A stretch of DNA of 64,000 bases from Roseitranquillus sp963776845 (GTDB taxonomy: Bacteria > Pseudomonadota > Alphaproteobacteria > Rhodobacterales > Rhodobacteraceae). Shown in pieces: positions 1 to 10,305 of the stretch. The stretch covers positions 124,001-188,000 of the forward strand of contig CAVZOJ010000007.1 in assembly GCA_963776845.1 (NCBI GenBank), read 5' to 3'. The notes under the pieces are model-generated. The model was not told where the DNA came from, did not search any database, and worked only from the letters and a program-made list of their open reading frames with translations. The translations under genes were made by a program, and so were the position numbers. Every line of letters starts with the position of its first letter. The stretch's first letter is position 1.

Positions 1-789
1 CAGACCCAGCTCAGACAGGAACTCCTCCGCCTCTTCCGGCGGGAGCTGTGCCAGTTCCTCCTCGATCTTTGCGGAGATCACGACTGAGGCGGCGCCCTGT
101 TCGGCAGCCATCCGCTCCACCGCACGCGACGCATCGTTCCCCGATGCCGCCTCGTCCTCGGCGACGTTGCAGACGTAGAGGACGGGCTTGGATGTCAGGA
201 GCTGCAGACCGCGCCACGCCTTCTCGTCCTCCGCCGCGACCTCGACCGTCCGGGCCGCAAGACCCTCCTCCAGCGCGGCCTTCGCCGCTTCCAGAAGGCG
301 CTGCTGCTGCACCGCCTCCTTGTCGCCGCCGCGGACCTTTCGCGAAAGCCCCTGCAGCCGGCGCTCCACGCTCTCGAGGTCGGCAAGCATCAGCTCGGTC
401 TCGATCGTCTCGGCGTCTGCGACAGGGTCGATCCGCCCCTCGACATGGGTGACGTCCGGATCCTCGAAGCAGCGAAGGACGTGGGCGATGGCGTCGACCT
501 CGCGGATATTGGCGAGGAACTGGTTGCCCAGACCCTCGCCCTTCGACGCGCCTTTCACCAGGCCCGCGATGTCGACGAAGGTCAGGCGCGTCGGGATCAC
601 CGCCTTCGACTTTGCAAGCGTAGCGAGCTTCTCGAGCCGGGCATCGGGCACCGCGACCTCGCCCACGTTGGGCTCGATCGTGCAGAAAGGGTAGTTCGCC
701 GCCTGTGCGGCTGCGGTGCGTGTCAGCGCGTTGAACAGCGTCGACTTGCCCACGTTCGGCAGCCCCACGATGCCGGTGCGAAACCCCAT
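1..789 (-). CDS. ychF: YchF/EngD ribosome-associated ATPase, 3' part cut by window edge
   Basis: The frame runs from ATG at 789 to the left window edge without a stop, giving 263 codons of a protein normally near 365 residues, so the C-terminal TGS-domain end is missing. The product opens with the family's signature MGFRTGIVGLPNVGKST, a P-loop with the NVGKS form, followed by the switch region FVDIAGLVKGASKGEGLGNQF and, further on, YVCNVAEDE, the nucleotide-specificity motif of Obg-like ATPases. YchF binds ribosomes and hydrolyses ATP in preference to GTP; it is linked to stress and translation control. An AAGGAG ribosome site lies just upstream. Identity is firm; only the 3' end is unknown. 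Confidence 0.95.
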   Translation of the reverse strand, partial: MGFRTGIVGLPNVGKSTLFNALTRTAAAQAANYPFCTIEPNVGEVAVPDARLEKLATLAKSKAVIPTRLTFVDIAGLVKGASKGEGLGNQFLANIREVDAIAHVLRCFEDPDVTHVEGRIDPVADAETIETELMLADLESVERRLQGLSRKVRGGDKEAVQQQRLLEAAKAALEEGLAARTVEVAAEDEKAWRGLQLLTSKPVLYVCNVAEDEAASGNDASRAVERMAAEQGAASVVISAKIEEELAQLPPEEAEEFLSELGL

Positions 790-961
790 CGCGAACTCTC
801 CTTCGTTGCGTCGAGAAAATCGCGCGCGGTCTATTCGGCGCGCCGATGCTTGGCAAGCCGCGGCCCCACCGTCGCGCTTACAGGCGCATTGCTGGCGAAA
901 TCGTGACGTGGCTTCCGAGCGGGGTGCTCATCAACCGGCGGCGGCGGACGGGTCGGACGGA

Positions 962-1159
962 CTAGTACCGCCGCTCCCGCCGGTCGGCGTGGGATTGGTA
1001 GATGAGGATCCAGGCGAGCACGATGAACATCGGGTGGGTCAGCCCGCCCGAGAAGATGATCGCCGGAATCCAGATGATGAACGTGATGATCGCCACGATC
1101 GGGCGTCCTGCAAGCAGGATCGACAGCGGGGGCAGGAAGAGCGCGAGCACGTAATTCAT
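962..1159 (-). CDS. YqaE/Pmp3 family small membrane protein
   Basis: This 65-residue protein has two hydrophobic helices (about residues 3-25 and 30-55) and a short basic tail ending RRERRY. The first helix contains the LPPLS-x-L and GRPIVAII pattern typical of the Pmp3/UPF0057 proteolipid family, which in yeast and plants affects membrane potential under salt stress. Function in bacteria is poorly defined. It stands alone between ychF and trpA, and its start codon faces the trpA start, so the roughly 100 bases between them must hold both promoters. No strong ribosome site is visible. Confidence 0.85.
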   Translation of the reverse strand: MNYVLALFLPPLSILLAGRPIVAIITFIIWIPAIIFSGGLTHPMFIVLAWILIYQSHADRRERRY

Positions 1160-1257
1160 GCGCCAGTAGATAGGAGCGTCGCGCGCCGACTGCCAGTCTG
1201 TCGTTGCGTCCGCCCACGGGAGGCGTCAAAAGCGCCCCCGCCGGATGGGAGGGACCC

Positions 1258-2052
1258 GTGACGACCCGCATCGAGGACATGTTCGACAGGCTGCGTCGCG
1301 AGGAGCGCAAGGCGTTCGTCGCCTACATCATGGCTGGCGACCCGGATGCCGAGACCTCGGCTGCCGTGCTGCGAGGTCTACCCGGCGCGGGAGTGGACGT
1401 GGTCGAACTGGGCATTCCCTTCACCGACCCCATGGCCGACGGCCCGACGATCCAGCGCGCCGGCCAGCGCGCACTCGAGGCCGGGCAGACGCTGTCCCGA
1501 ACGCTGGAGATGGTGCGCGCATTCCGGAACGACGACGACGCGACGCCGATCGTGCTGATGGGGTACTACAACCCGATCTTCTCGCGGGGCGTTGCGCGTT
1601 TTCTCGAAGATGCCAAGGAGGCGGGCGTCGACGGTCTGATCGTCGTCGACCTGCCCCCCGAGGAAGACGACGAACTCTGCATCCCCGCGCAGGCGATGGG
1701 CCTGAACTTCATCCGTCTCGCCACGCCGACGACGGACGATCGGCGCCTGCCGAAGGTCCTGCAGAACACATCGGGCTTCGTCTACTACGTCTCAATCACC
1801 GGCATCACCGGTGCGGGCGAGGCGCAGTCGGCGGAGGTTGGACCCGAGGTGGCGAGGATCAAGCGGCAGACCGACCTACCGCTCGTCGTGGGCTTCGGCA
1901 TCAAGACGCCCGACGCCGCGCGCGCCGTGGCCGAGGTCGCCGACGGCGTCGTCGTGGGTTCAGCCATCGTCGAACGTATCGGGCGCGGCGACAGCGCCGA
2001 GGAGGTGCTCGCCTTCGTCGCAAGCCTTGCCGAAGGCGCCCACGGCGCCTGA
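1258..2052 (+). CDS. trpA: Tryptophan synthase alpha subunit
   Basis: TrpA cleaves indole-3-glycerol phosphate to indole and glyceraldehyde 3-phosphate, passing indole through a tunnel to TrpB. The 264-residue product fits the usual 265-270. The catalytic glutamate is Glu50 in ELGIPFTDP and the catalytic aspartate is Asp61 in MADGPTIQ. A GG-rich phosphate-binding loop appears near the C-terminus (GFGIKTPDAA, GSAIVERI). I chose GTG at 1258 rather than the upstream ATG at 1204 because GGGAGGG sits five bases before it and MTTRIEDMF matches typical N-termini. No trpB is adjacent inside the window. The gene converges on the ZIP transporter with only two bases between stop codons. Confidence 0.95.
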   Translation: MTTRIEDMFDRLRREERKAFVAYIMAGDPDAETSAAVLRGLPGAGVDVVELGIPFTDPMADGPTIQRAGQRALEAGQTLSRTLEMVRAFRNDDDATPIVLMGYYNPIFSRGVARFLEDAKEAGVDGLIVVDLPPEEDDELCIPAQAMGLNFIRLATPTTDDRRLPKVLQNTSGFVYYVSITGITGAGEAQSAEVGPEVARIKRQTDLPLVVGFGIKTPDAARAVAEVADGVVVGSAIVERIGRGDSAEEVLAFVASLAEGAHGA

Positions 2053-2054
2053 CC

Positions 2055-2825
2055 TCAGCCGAAGACGACGTCGAGCACCATCATCAGGATCAGCCCGAAG
2101 ATCAGCCCGGCCGTTGCGCGGTTTTGATGCCCGTGTCTGTGGGTCTCCGGGATGATCTCGTGGCTGATGACGTAGAGCATGGCGCCGGCGGCGAAGGTCA
2201 GGCCCCATGGCAGCAGCGTCTCGCTCACGCGGACGGCGACGACGCCGATCAGCCCGCCGACCGGCTCGACCATACCGGTCGCCAGCGCGATCAGCCACGC
2301 CTCCCGCCGTCCATAGCCCTGGCCGACGAGCGCCACCGCGACGGCCAGCCCCTCCGGCGCGTTCTGCAGTCCGATGCCTACGGCGAGCGGGATGCCCGCA
2401 GCCACATCGCCGCCGCCGAACCCGACGCCGACCGCCAGACCCTCGGGGACGTTGTGGATCGTGATCGCGAGAACGAATAGCCAGATCTTGGCCAGGGTCG
2501 CGACGTCCGAACCCTCCCGCCCCTTGATGAAGTGCTCGTGCGGCAGCGTCTCGTTCAACACGGCGACCATTAGCGCGCCGAGCGCGATGCCGCCGCCCGC
2601 GAGAAGCGCTGCCGCGGCCTCGCTCATCCTCTCTCCCGCAGCGTCGAGGCCGGGCAGGATCAGCGAAAAGAACGAGGCGGAGATCATGACGCCGGCGGCA
2701 AAGCCCAGCAGCGCATCGCGCGCCCGGCGCGAGAGGGTCCTGCCGATGAGAACCGGCAGCGCGCCGACCGCGGTCATCAATCCGGCGGCGAGGGACGCCA
2801 GGGCACCTATCCAGATGATGCTCAT
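2055..2825 (-). CDS. ZIP family divalent metal transporter
   Basis: An integral membrane protein of about 256 residues with eight predicted helices. It carries the ZIP signatures HNVPEG in helix 4 and QNAPEG in helix 5, the paired sites that form the binuclear metal centre, and an H/E-rich segment (HEIIPETHRHGHQ) near the C-terminus. ZIP proteins import Zn2+, Fe2+ or Mn2+ into the cytoplasm; the substrate cannot be read from the sequence. In this copy the second site begins with Gln instead of His, as in many bacterial ZIP proteins. The start may be ATG at 2825 (MSIIWIG) or 2837; neither has a good ribosome site. Confidence 0.88.
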   Translation of the reverse strand: MSIIWIGALASLAAGLMTAVGALPVLIGRTLSRRARDALLGFAAGVMISASFFSLILPGLDAAGERMSEAAAALLAGGGIALGALMVAVLNETLPHEHFIKGREGSDVATLAKIWLFVLAITIHNVPEGLAVGVGFGGGDVAAGIPLAVGIGLQNAPEGLAVAVALVGQGYGRREAWLIALATGMVEPVGGLIGVVAVRVSETLLPWGLTFAAGAMLYVISHEIIPETHRHGHQNRATAGLIFGLILMMVLDVVFG

Positions 2826-2905
2826 GGTGCGCAACATGCGCCGAAGCGGGCGATTGTCACCTATCGACCCGGTTGCTACTCCGATCTGAAAGCCAGGAGA
2901 CCTGC

Positions 2906-4069
2906 ATGCCCGTCATCACCGAGATCGAGGATCTGCGCCGCATCTACAAGCGCCGGGTCCCAAAGATGTTCTTCGACTACACCGAGAGCGGCTCCTGGAC
3001 CGAGCAGACGTTTCGCGAGAACTCGACCGACTTCGACCGGATACGGCTTCGGCAGAGGGTGGCGGTGGACATGGCGGACCGAAGCCTCGCCTCGACGATG
3101 ATCGGAGAGGACGTGGCGATGCCGGTCGGCCTCTCGCCGGTCGGGCTGACGGGCATGCAGAACGCCGACGGCGAGATCAAGGCCGCGCGCGCGGCGGGCA
3201 AGTTCGGCGTCCCGTTCTGCCTGTCGACGATGTCGATCTGCTCGATCGAGGACGTGGCCGAGAACACCGACGAGCCGTTCATGTTCCAGCTCTACGTCAT
3301 GCGCGACGAGGATTTCCTCGGCCGACTGATCGAGCGCGCCAAGAAGGCGGGATGCTCGGCGATGGTCCTGACGCTCGACCTGCAGATCCTCGGGCAGCGT
3401 CACAAGGATCTCAAGAACGGGCTTTCGGCGCCGCCCAAGATGACCATCCCGGTGATGATGGACCTTGCCACGAAGTGGAAGTGGGGCCTCGAGATGCTGG
3501 GGACCAAGCGGAGGGGCTTCGGCAATATCGTCGGCCACGCCAAGGGCGTATCCGACGCCGCCTCCCTGATGTCGTGGACGAACGAGCAGTTCGACCCGAG
3601 GCTCGATTGGGAGAAGGTCCGCCGGATCAAGGAGATGTGGGGCGGCAAGCTGATCCTGAAGGGCATCCTCGACGCCGAGGACGCCGAGCGCGCGGTGGAG
3701 GTCGGGGCCGATGCGATTATCGTCTCGAACCACGGCGGCCGGCAGCTCGACGGTGCGCTCTCGTCGATCCGGGCCTTGCCTTCGATCGTGCGGGCCGTCG
3801 GCGACCGGACCGAAATCCACATCGACAGCGGGATCCGTTCCGGTCAGGACGTCCTGAAGGCGCTCGCCATGGGCGCACATGCCGCCTGGATCGGGCGCGC
3901 CTGGGTCTATGGTCTCGGCGCGATGGGCGAGGCTGGCGTGACGACCGCGCTCAACGTCATCGCGAGGGAGCTCGAGGTTTCGATGGCGCTGTGCGGTCGA
4001 AAGGACGTCCGCACCCTCGACAACGGGATCCTGCTTGTCCCGAGGGATTTTGAAGGCGACTGGGCGTGA
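2906..4069 (+). CDS. lldD: FMN-dependent L-lactate dehydrogenase (alpha-hydroxy-acid oxidase family)
   Basis: The 387-residue product oxidises L-lactate (or a related 2-hydroxy acid) to the keto acid with FMN and feeds electrons to the respiratory chain. The active-site block SNHGGRQLDGA contains the proton-abstracting His and substrate-binding Arg; the FMN phosphate loop IDSGIRSGQDVLKALAMGA follows. The N-terminal YKRRVPKMFFDYTESGSW is typical of LldD. ATG 2906 is preceded by AGGAG seven bases upstream; an earlier in-frame ATG at 2873 lacks a site. The stop overlaps the next gene's GTG as GTGA, so the sensor kinase downstream is probably translated by coupling. Confidence 0.93.
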   Translation: MPVITEIEDLRRIYKRRVPKMFFDYTESGSWTEQTFRENSTDFDRIRLRQRVAVDMADRSLASTMIGEDVAMPVGLSPVGLTGMQNADGEIKAARAAGKFGVPFCLSTMSICSIEDVAENTDEPFMFQLYVMRDEDFLGRLIERAKKAGCSAMVLTLDLQILGQRHKDLKNGLSAPPKMTIPVMMDLATKWKWGLEMLGTKRRGFGNIVGHAKGVSDAASLMSWTNEQFDPRLDWEKVRRIKEMWGGKLILKGILDAEDAERAVEVGADAIIVSNHGGRQLDGALSSIRALPSIVRAVGDRTEIHIDSGIRSGQDVLKALAMGAHAAWIGRAWVYGLGAMGEAGVTTALNVIARELEVSMALCGRKDVRTLDNGILLVPRDFEGDWA

Positions 4070-5041
4070 CGGCAACGGACGCGGTCTACCGGCGATTCTT
4101 CGAGTCGACGCAGGTCGTGTATGCGGGCGTCGTCGACCGGAGCGGCCGGATCGTCGTCATATCAAATGCCGCGCTCGAGGGCGTCGGCGCCAGCGCGGAC
4201 GAGGTCCTGGGCCAGCCTCTCTGGGAGACGCGCTGGTTCAGTCACCGCGAGGACAGTCAGGTGGCAGCGCGTCGGCTCATTGAACGGGCGCTCCAGGGAG
4301 AGGTCGCACAGGAGGACATCTGGAACCGCCGCGCAGACGGCGAAGAGGTGCTGGTCCGCGCTTCCGCCGAGCCGGGTTATGGCGACGACGGCGAGATCCG
4401 CGAGGTACTCGTGTCCGGCTTTGACGATACCGCACGCTGGCATGCGGTGGAGAAGCAGGCGCTGATCCTGCGCGAGGCCGACCACCGGATGAAGAACATT
4501 CTGACGATCATCAAGGCCGTGGCGCGGCTTTCTGCCCGAACATCCGAAACCAAGGAGGAGTTCCTGCTCGGCTTCGACCACCGTCTCCTGTCGCTTGCCG
4601 CCTCGCACGACCTGTCCCTTACCGGAGGGCGCGGCGTCGTCGAGATCGGCGCTCTCGTCCGGGCCCAGCTGGCGCCCTTCGCGGATCCGGAATGGTCCCG
4701 AATAGGGCTAGACGGGCCGAACGTGTTGCTGCCGGCCACGCAGACCCAGGCTCTGGGCCTCGTGCTGCACGAATTCGCGACCAACGCAATCAAGTTTGGC
4801 TGCTCTCTCGCACCCCGAGGGCCGTGTCGAGATCGCCTGGACGGACGTAGACGAGGCCGGTTTCTCGACCCTTCGCTGGACCGAGAGCGGTGGGCCGCCG
4901 GTGGCGTCGGAGCGACGGACCGGTTTTGGAACCGGCTTCGTCTCAGCCCTTCTGGCACCGATGTCCGGCGACGACTCCCCGGAGCTAGAATTTCCGCCCG
5001 AGGGCTTTCGCGCGCGTCTCAGAATCGCCGTCGACGCATGA
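4066..5041 (+). pseudogene. PAS-HWE sensor histidine kinase, broken by one extra base
   Basis: The GTG start overlaps the lldD stop. The protein begins with a PAS domain (about residues 5-125), then the phospho-acceptor motif READHRMKNI of the HWE kinase family, then a catalytic domain with the N-box LVLHEFATNAIKFG. Directly after that box the frame breaks. One extra T at about 4801 separates it from the remainder (GALSHPEGRVEIAW, then RRTGFGTGFV near the end), which continues in the next frame to 5041. Corrected length is 324 residues. No response regulator is adjacent. HWE kinases usually sense light, redox state or general stress; the ligand is unknown. The break may be a sequencing error. 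Confidence 0.85.
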
Positions 5042-5072
5042 AGACCCAATCTGCCGCCCGAAGGAGCGTGCG

Positions 5073-6969
<1,897 letters not shown>

Positions 6970-7123
6970 CCGCCAATGGTATTCAGAAAGGCGTGCAGTG
7001 GCATTGCAACTACGTAACGTAATGTGGAACCGCACTCTCCCGATCGCTTCAATCCTCATATCGGTCGCGACTGTTTTGCTCACAAGCCCAATTCTCATAA
7101 ACTATTGGGTCGGGCCATTTTTA

Positions 7124-8609
7124 GTTCAGCCTGAACAAAGCGGATGTCTCTGATTTCGCACGATAAGGCGCAATTTCTCGTGGCTCCTGATTGCAGGTAT
7201 TCGTAGAATTCCGGCGGGAACCCTGCGATTTCGGATGCGCCGATGAAACCGAAGACCCGCCACCCCGAGCAGGATGATCTGCTGCGGCCGCGCCTGGTCG
7301 ACCTGATCGACATGGGCCACGAGCTGGTGAAGCTCGAGGCGCTGATCGACTGGGAGTTCTTCGAGCGGGAGTGGGCAGGGTTCTTCCCGTCCGGCAAAGG
7401 GCGACCGGCGACATCGCCGCGGCTGGTGGCGGGGCTGCTCTATCTCCAGCACGCGTTCGCCCTGTCGGACGAGGCGGTGGTCGCGCGGTGGGTCGAGAAC
7501 CCGTACTACCAGCATTTCTGCGGTGAGACTTTCTTTCAGCATCGTCCGCCGATCGATCCGTCCTCGCTCACCCGCTGGCGCCAGCGCATCGGCGAAGAAG
7601 GTGTGGAGTGGCTGCTGACCGCGACGATCGAGGCCGGTCGCGCCTCGGGAACGGTCAAGGACCAGAGCATCGAGAGGGTGTCGGTCGACACCACGGTCAT
7701 GGAGAAGAACATCGCCCACCCGACCGACGCCCGGCTCTACGAGACGGCGCGGCGGAAGCTGGTGGCGCTCGCCGCCGAGGCCGGGATCGAGCTGCGGCAG
7801 AGCTATGCGCGCCTGGCGCCGCGGCTGGCGGCGAAGGCCGGCAGGTACGCCCACGCCCGTCAGTTCAAGCGGATGCGCAAGGCGCTGCGCACGCTCAAGG
7901 GCTACACCGGCCGGGTCATGCGCGATCTCCGCCGCCGGCTCGAGGACATCCCGGAAGGGCCGCTGCGGGAGCGCATCCTCGACATGCTGGTCCTGACCTC
8001 GCGGCTCCTGCACCAGCAGCCGAAGGACAAGGGCAAGCTCTACAGCCTGCACGAGCCGGAGGTCGACTGCATCTCCAAGGGCAAGGCGCGGGTGCGATAC
8101 GAGTTCGGCACCAAGGTCAGCGTCGCCGCCACCACCCGCGAGGGCTTCATCGTCGGCATGCGGGCGCTGCCGGGCAACCCCTACGACGGCCACACCCTCG
8201 CCGAGGCTCTCGAGCAGGTCGAGGTGCTGACCGATCGCCGCCCGTCCCTCGCCGTCGTCGATCGCGGCTATCGCGGGCGCGGCGTCGAGACCACGCGCGT
8301 GCTGATCAGCGGCACCCGCAGGGGGCTCACGCCGCCGCTCGCCAAGCTCCTGCGCCGCCGCAGCGCCATCGAGCCGGAGATCGGCCACATGAAGACCGAC
8401 GGGCGGCTGACGCGCTGCCCGCTGAAGGGAACCGCCGGCGACGCGATCTTCGCCGTCCTCTGCGCCTGCGGCCACAACCTCCGCAAGATCCTCGCCCACC
8501 TGAGGGCCTTTTGGGCCCTCCTGATCGCCGCCATTCTCGGCGCGCTCAGACCCGACTGCACCCCCAAGGACAGTGTTGCCGCCGCCTAATCGGATTGTTC
8601 AGGCTGAAC
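7124..8609 (+). mobile_element. IS5-family insertion sequence, copy 1 (intact)
   Basis: A 1,486-base element with perfect 15-base terminal inverted repeats: GTTCAGCCTGAACAA at 7124-7138 and its reverse complement at 8595-8609. It contains one full transposase gene. Flanks read TTTTTA on the left and TAAGTATT on the right; removing the element with one TA restores an open frame across the junction, so a two-base TA target duplication is the simplest reading. This copy is the only one in the window with an uninterrupted transposase, so it is the likely active source. Confidence 0.9.
7243..8589 (+). CDS. IS5-family transposase
   Basis: A 448-residue DDE transposase. The N-terminal part (about residues 20-110) matches the helical InsH/DUF772-type DNA-binding domain. 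The catalytic core has Asp149 in SVDTTVMEKN, Asp340 in VVDRGYRG and Glu379 in EPEIGHMKTDGRL, the expected spacing for this family. The block CISKGKARVRYEFGTKVS with ALPGNPYDGHTL is characteristic of the IS5/IS1182-like group. The start ATG lies 119 bases inside the left end. The second copy is truncated after codon 241 and the third has a one-base deletion. Confidence 0.93.
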   Translation: MKPKTRHPEQDDLLRPRLVDLIDMGHELVKLEALIDWEFFEREWAGFFPSGKGRPATSPRLVAGLLYLQHAFALSDEAVVARWVENPYYQHFCGETFFQHRPPIDPSSLTRWRQRIGEEGVEWLLTATIEAGRASGTVKDQSIERVSVDTTVMEKNIAHPTDARLYETARRKLVALAAEAGIELRQSYARLAPRLAAKAGRYAHARQFKRMRKALRTLKGYTGRVMRDLRRRLEDIPEGPLRERILDMLVLTSRLLHQQPKDKGKLYSLHEPEVDCISKGKARVRYEFGTKVSVAATTREGFIVGMRALPGNPYDGHTLAEALEQVEVLTDRRPSLAVVDRGYRGRGVETTRVLISGTRRGLTPPLAKLLRRRSAIEPEIGHMKTDGRLTRCPLKGTAGDAIFAVLCACGHNLRKILAHLRAFWALLIAAILGALRPDCTPKDSVAAA

Positions 8610-8855
8610 TAAGTATTCTCATGGGAGAGTTGCTGAAGGTCTGGCAGTTTCAGAACGGGTATGCTACGGACGTCCAGGATTATGTTGCCGAGTACGCGAG
8701 CTATGGCGTGGAGACCGGCGAATACGAGGTAAGCGATTTCGGCAAAAGGCCATTCAGCGATTTTGGTTTGGAGCAGCAACGAAACATCGTCGTAGATTAT
8801 ATATACATCCGAGCGTTCGACGATCCAAACCTTGAGGCATATACCGAGTTAATTC

Positions 8856-9697
8856 GTTCAGCCTGAACAAAGCGGATGTCTCTGATTTCGCACGATAAGG
8901 CGCAATTTCTCGTGGCTCCTGATTGCAGGTATTCGTAGAATTCCGGCGGGAACCCTGCGATTTCGGATGCGCCGATGAAACCGAAGACCCGCCACCCCGA
9001 GCAGGATGATCTGCTGCGGCCGCGCCTGGTCGACCTGATCGACATGGGCCACGAGCTGGTGAAGCTCGAGGCGCTGATCGACTGGGAGTTCTTCGAGCGG
9101 GAGTGGGCAGGGTTCTTCCCGTCCGGCAGAGGGCGACCGGCGACGTCGCCGCGGCTGGTGGCGGGGCTGCTCTATCTCCAGCACGCGTTCGCCCTGTCGG
9201 ACGAGGCGGTGGTCGCGCGGTGGGTCGAGAACCCGTACTACCAGCATTTCTGCGGTGAGACTTTCTTTCAGCATCGTCCGCCGATCGACCCGTCCTCGCT
9301 CACCCGCTGGCGCCAGCGCATCGGCGAAGAAGGTGTGGAGTGGCTGCTGACCGCGACGATCGAGGCCGGTCGCGCCTCGGGAACGGTCAAGGACCAGAGC
9401 ATCGAGAGGGTGTCGGTCGACACCACGGTGATGGAGAAGAACATCGCCCACCCGACCGACGCCCGGCTCTACGAGACGGCGCGGCGGAAGCTGGTGGCGC
9501 TCGCCGCCGAGGCCGGGATCGAGCTGCGGCAGAGCTATGCGCGCCTGGCGCCGCGGCTGGCGGCGAAGGCCGGCCGGTATGCCCACGCCCGTCAGTTCAA
9601 ACGGATGCGCAAGGCGCTGCGCACGCTCAAGGGCTACACCGGCCGGGTCATGCGCGACCTGCGCCGCCGGCTCGAGGACATCCCGGACGGGCCGCTG
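8856..9697 (+). mobile_element. IS5-family insertion sequence, copy 2 (3' truncated)
   Basis: This is the left 842 bases of the element at 7124-8609, in the same orientation and only 246 bases downstream of it. The left inverted repeat is intact (8856-8870). Similarity ends abruptly after GGGCCGCTG at 9697, where unrelated sequence starts, so the right end is deleted. A few base differences from copy 1 (for example GGCAGAGGG for GGCAAAGGG) show it is not a fresh tandem duplicate. It lies in the same low-GC host gene that copy 1 splits. Confidence 0.9.
8975..9697 (+). pseudogene. Truncated IS5-family transposase (copy 2)
   Basis: The first 241 codons of the 448-residue transposase, including the DNA-binding region and the first catalytic Asp but neither the second Asp nor the Glu. 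Translation would run about six codons into the flanking sequence (reading SDRSGLC) before a stop at about 9721. It cannot catalyse transposition. Confidence 0.88.
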
Positions 9698-9716
9698 TCC
9701 GATCGGTCTGGACTGT

Positions 9717-9775
9717 GTTGAAAAACACACAATCTACAACGTGCGCCGCACTCGAAGAAACCGCGGTTTTTCAAC
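9717..9775. repeat. Inverted repeat GTTGAAAAAC / GTTTTTCAAC
   Basis: GTTGAAAAAC at 9717-9726 is matched by its reverse complement at 9766-9775, with 39 bases between. The longer left context GACTGTGTTGAAAAAC resembles the terminal repeats of many proteobacterial insertion sequences, so this may be the end of an element whose insertion removed the right half of IS copy 2. No transposase accompanies it. Confidence 0.4.
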
Positions 9776-9891
9776 TGCATCTCGGCAGAGCTGCCCTCGG
9801 ATCGCGTCTCGGGGGCCACGCCGTCCGTCCTGACAGCTTCATAAGCGCCCTTATGGTGCCGCTCAGAGGCCCGCGGGCTAGCGCCTAGCCG

Positions 9892-10020
9892 TCATCTTTC
9901 GGCTGTTGGGGCCTCCCCATCGGCCGGACCGTCGACCCACTCTTTCGGGATCAGAGCCTTGCCGCCTCGCCACCGTTCAACGATGGCATCCTGGTACCAG
10001 TCCAGTTCGATACCCCGCAT
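9892..10020 (-). CDS. Small hypothetical protein or gene remnant
   Basis: A 42-residue frame beginning MRGIELDWYQDAIVERWRGG and ending APTAER. The composition is protein-like (Trp and acidic residues, no proline runs), and the same frame upstream of its ATG reads GGWHWVARDYARC followed by a TAG stop. That raises the possibility of a longer gene interrupted by a nonsense codon. I do not recognise the family. No clear ribosome site is visible. Confidence 0.3.
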   Translation of the reverse strand: MRGIELDWYQDAIVERWRGGKALIPKEWVDGPADGEAPTAER

Positions 10021-10305
10021 CGCTTGGCGCTAGCATCGCGCGTAGTCCCGCGCCACCCAGTGCCACCCTCCGCGCCCGTAGCCCATGCAGAAGAGCGGCG
10101 GCATGGCGCTTCCAGCGCCTAGCCGAGGAGGCAGCTGCATGGTGTCGGACGGTCTGCTTCGCAAACTGGTCGAGTCGGAACGGCGGACGCCGCTAGGCAT
10201 AGTGTCAGAACCGATGGTGCGACGCGGTGACCGCATGAAACCGGGATAACCACGGCGCCCCAGATCGGACTCCGTCGCTCCCACCCCGGACGTGACGGAG
10301 AGCGC

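Larger units (their letters stand above)
7022..8855 (+). pseudogene. Low-GC membrane-anchored hypothetical gene split by IS5 copy 1 and cut by copy 2
   Basis: Bases 7022-7123 encode a 34-codon hydrophobic start (MWNRTLPIASILISVATVLL and onwards). The same frame resumes exactly at 8612, once the element 7124-8609 and a duplicated TA are removed, reading SILMGELLKVWQFQNGYATD and on to about 8855, where the second element begins. The joined product is at least 115 residues: one transmembrane helix followed by an acidic soluble domain. I do not recognise the family. Its base composition is clearly lower in GC than the neighbours, which suggests acquisition by transfer. The true start could also be GTG at 6998, in the same frame. 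The 3' end is lost. Confidence 0.6.
9698..10305. other. Non-coding or remnant stretch after truncated IS
   Basis: About 600 bases with no convincing full-length gene. It starts at the deletion edge of IS copy 2 and contains a ten-base inverted repeat pair at 9717 and 9766. On the minus strand, fragments read GGWHWVARDYARC (around 10030-10080) and, after a stop, a 42-residue frame at 9892-10020. These look like pieces of a decayed small gene. I cannot assign either piece to a family. Confidence 0.5.

Noticed and set aside
7124..9697. A composite transposon formed by IS copies 1 and 2
   Set aside because: Copy 2 lacks its right end, and the 246 bases between them are only a piece of the interrupted host gene, with no cargo.
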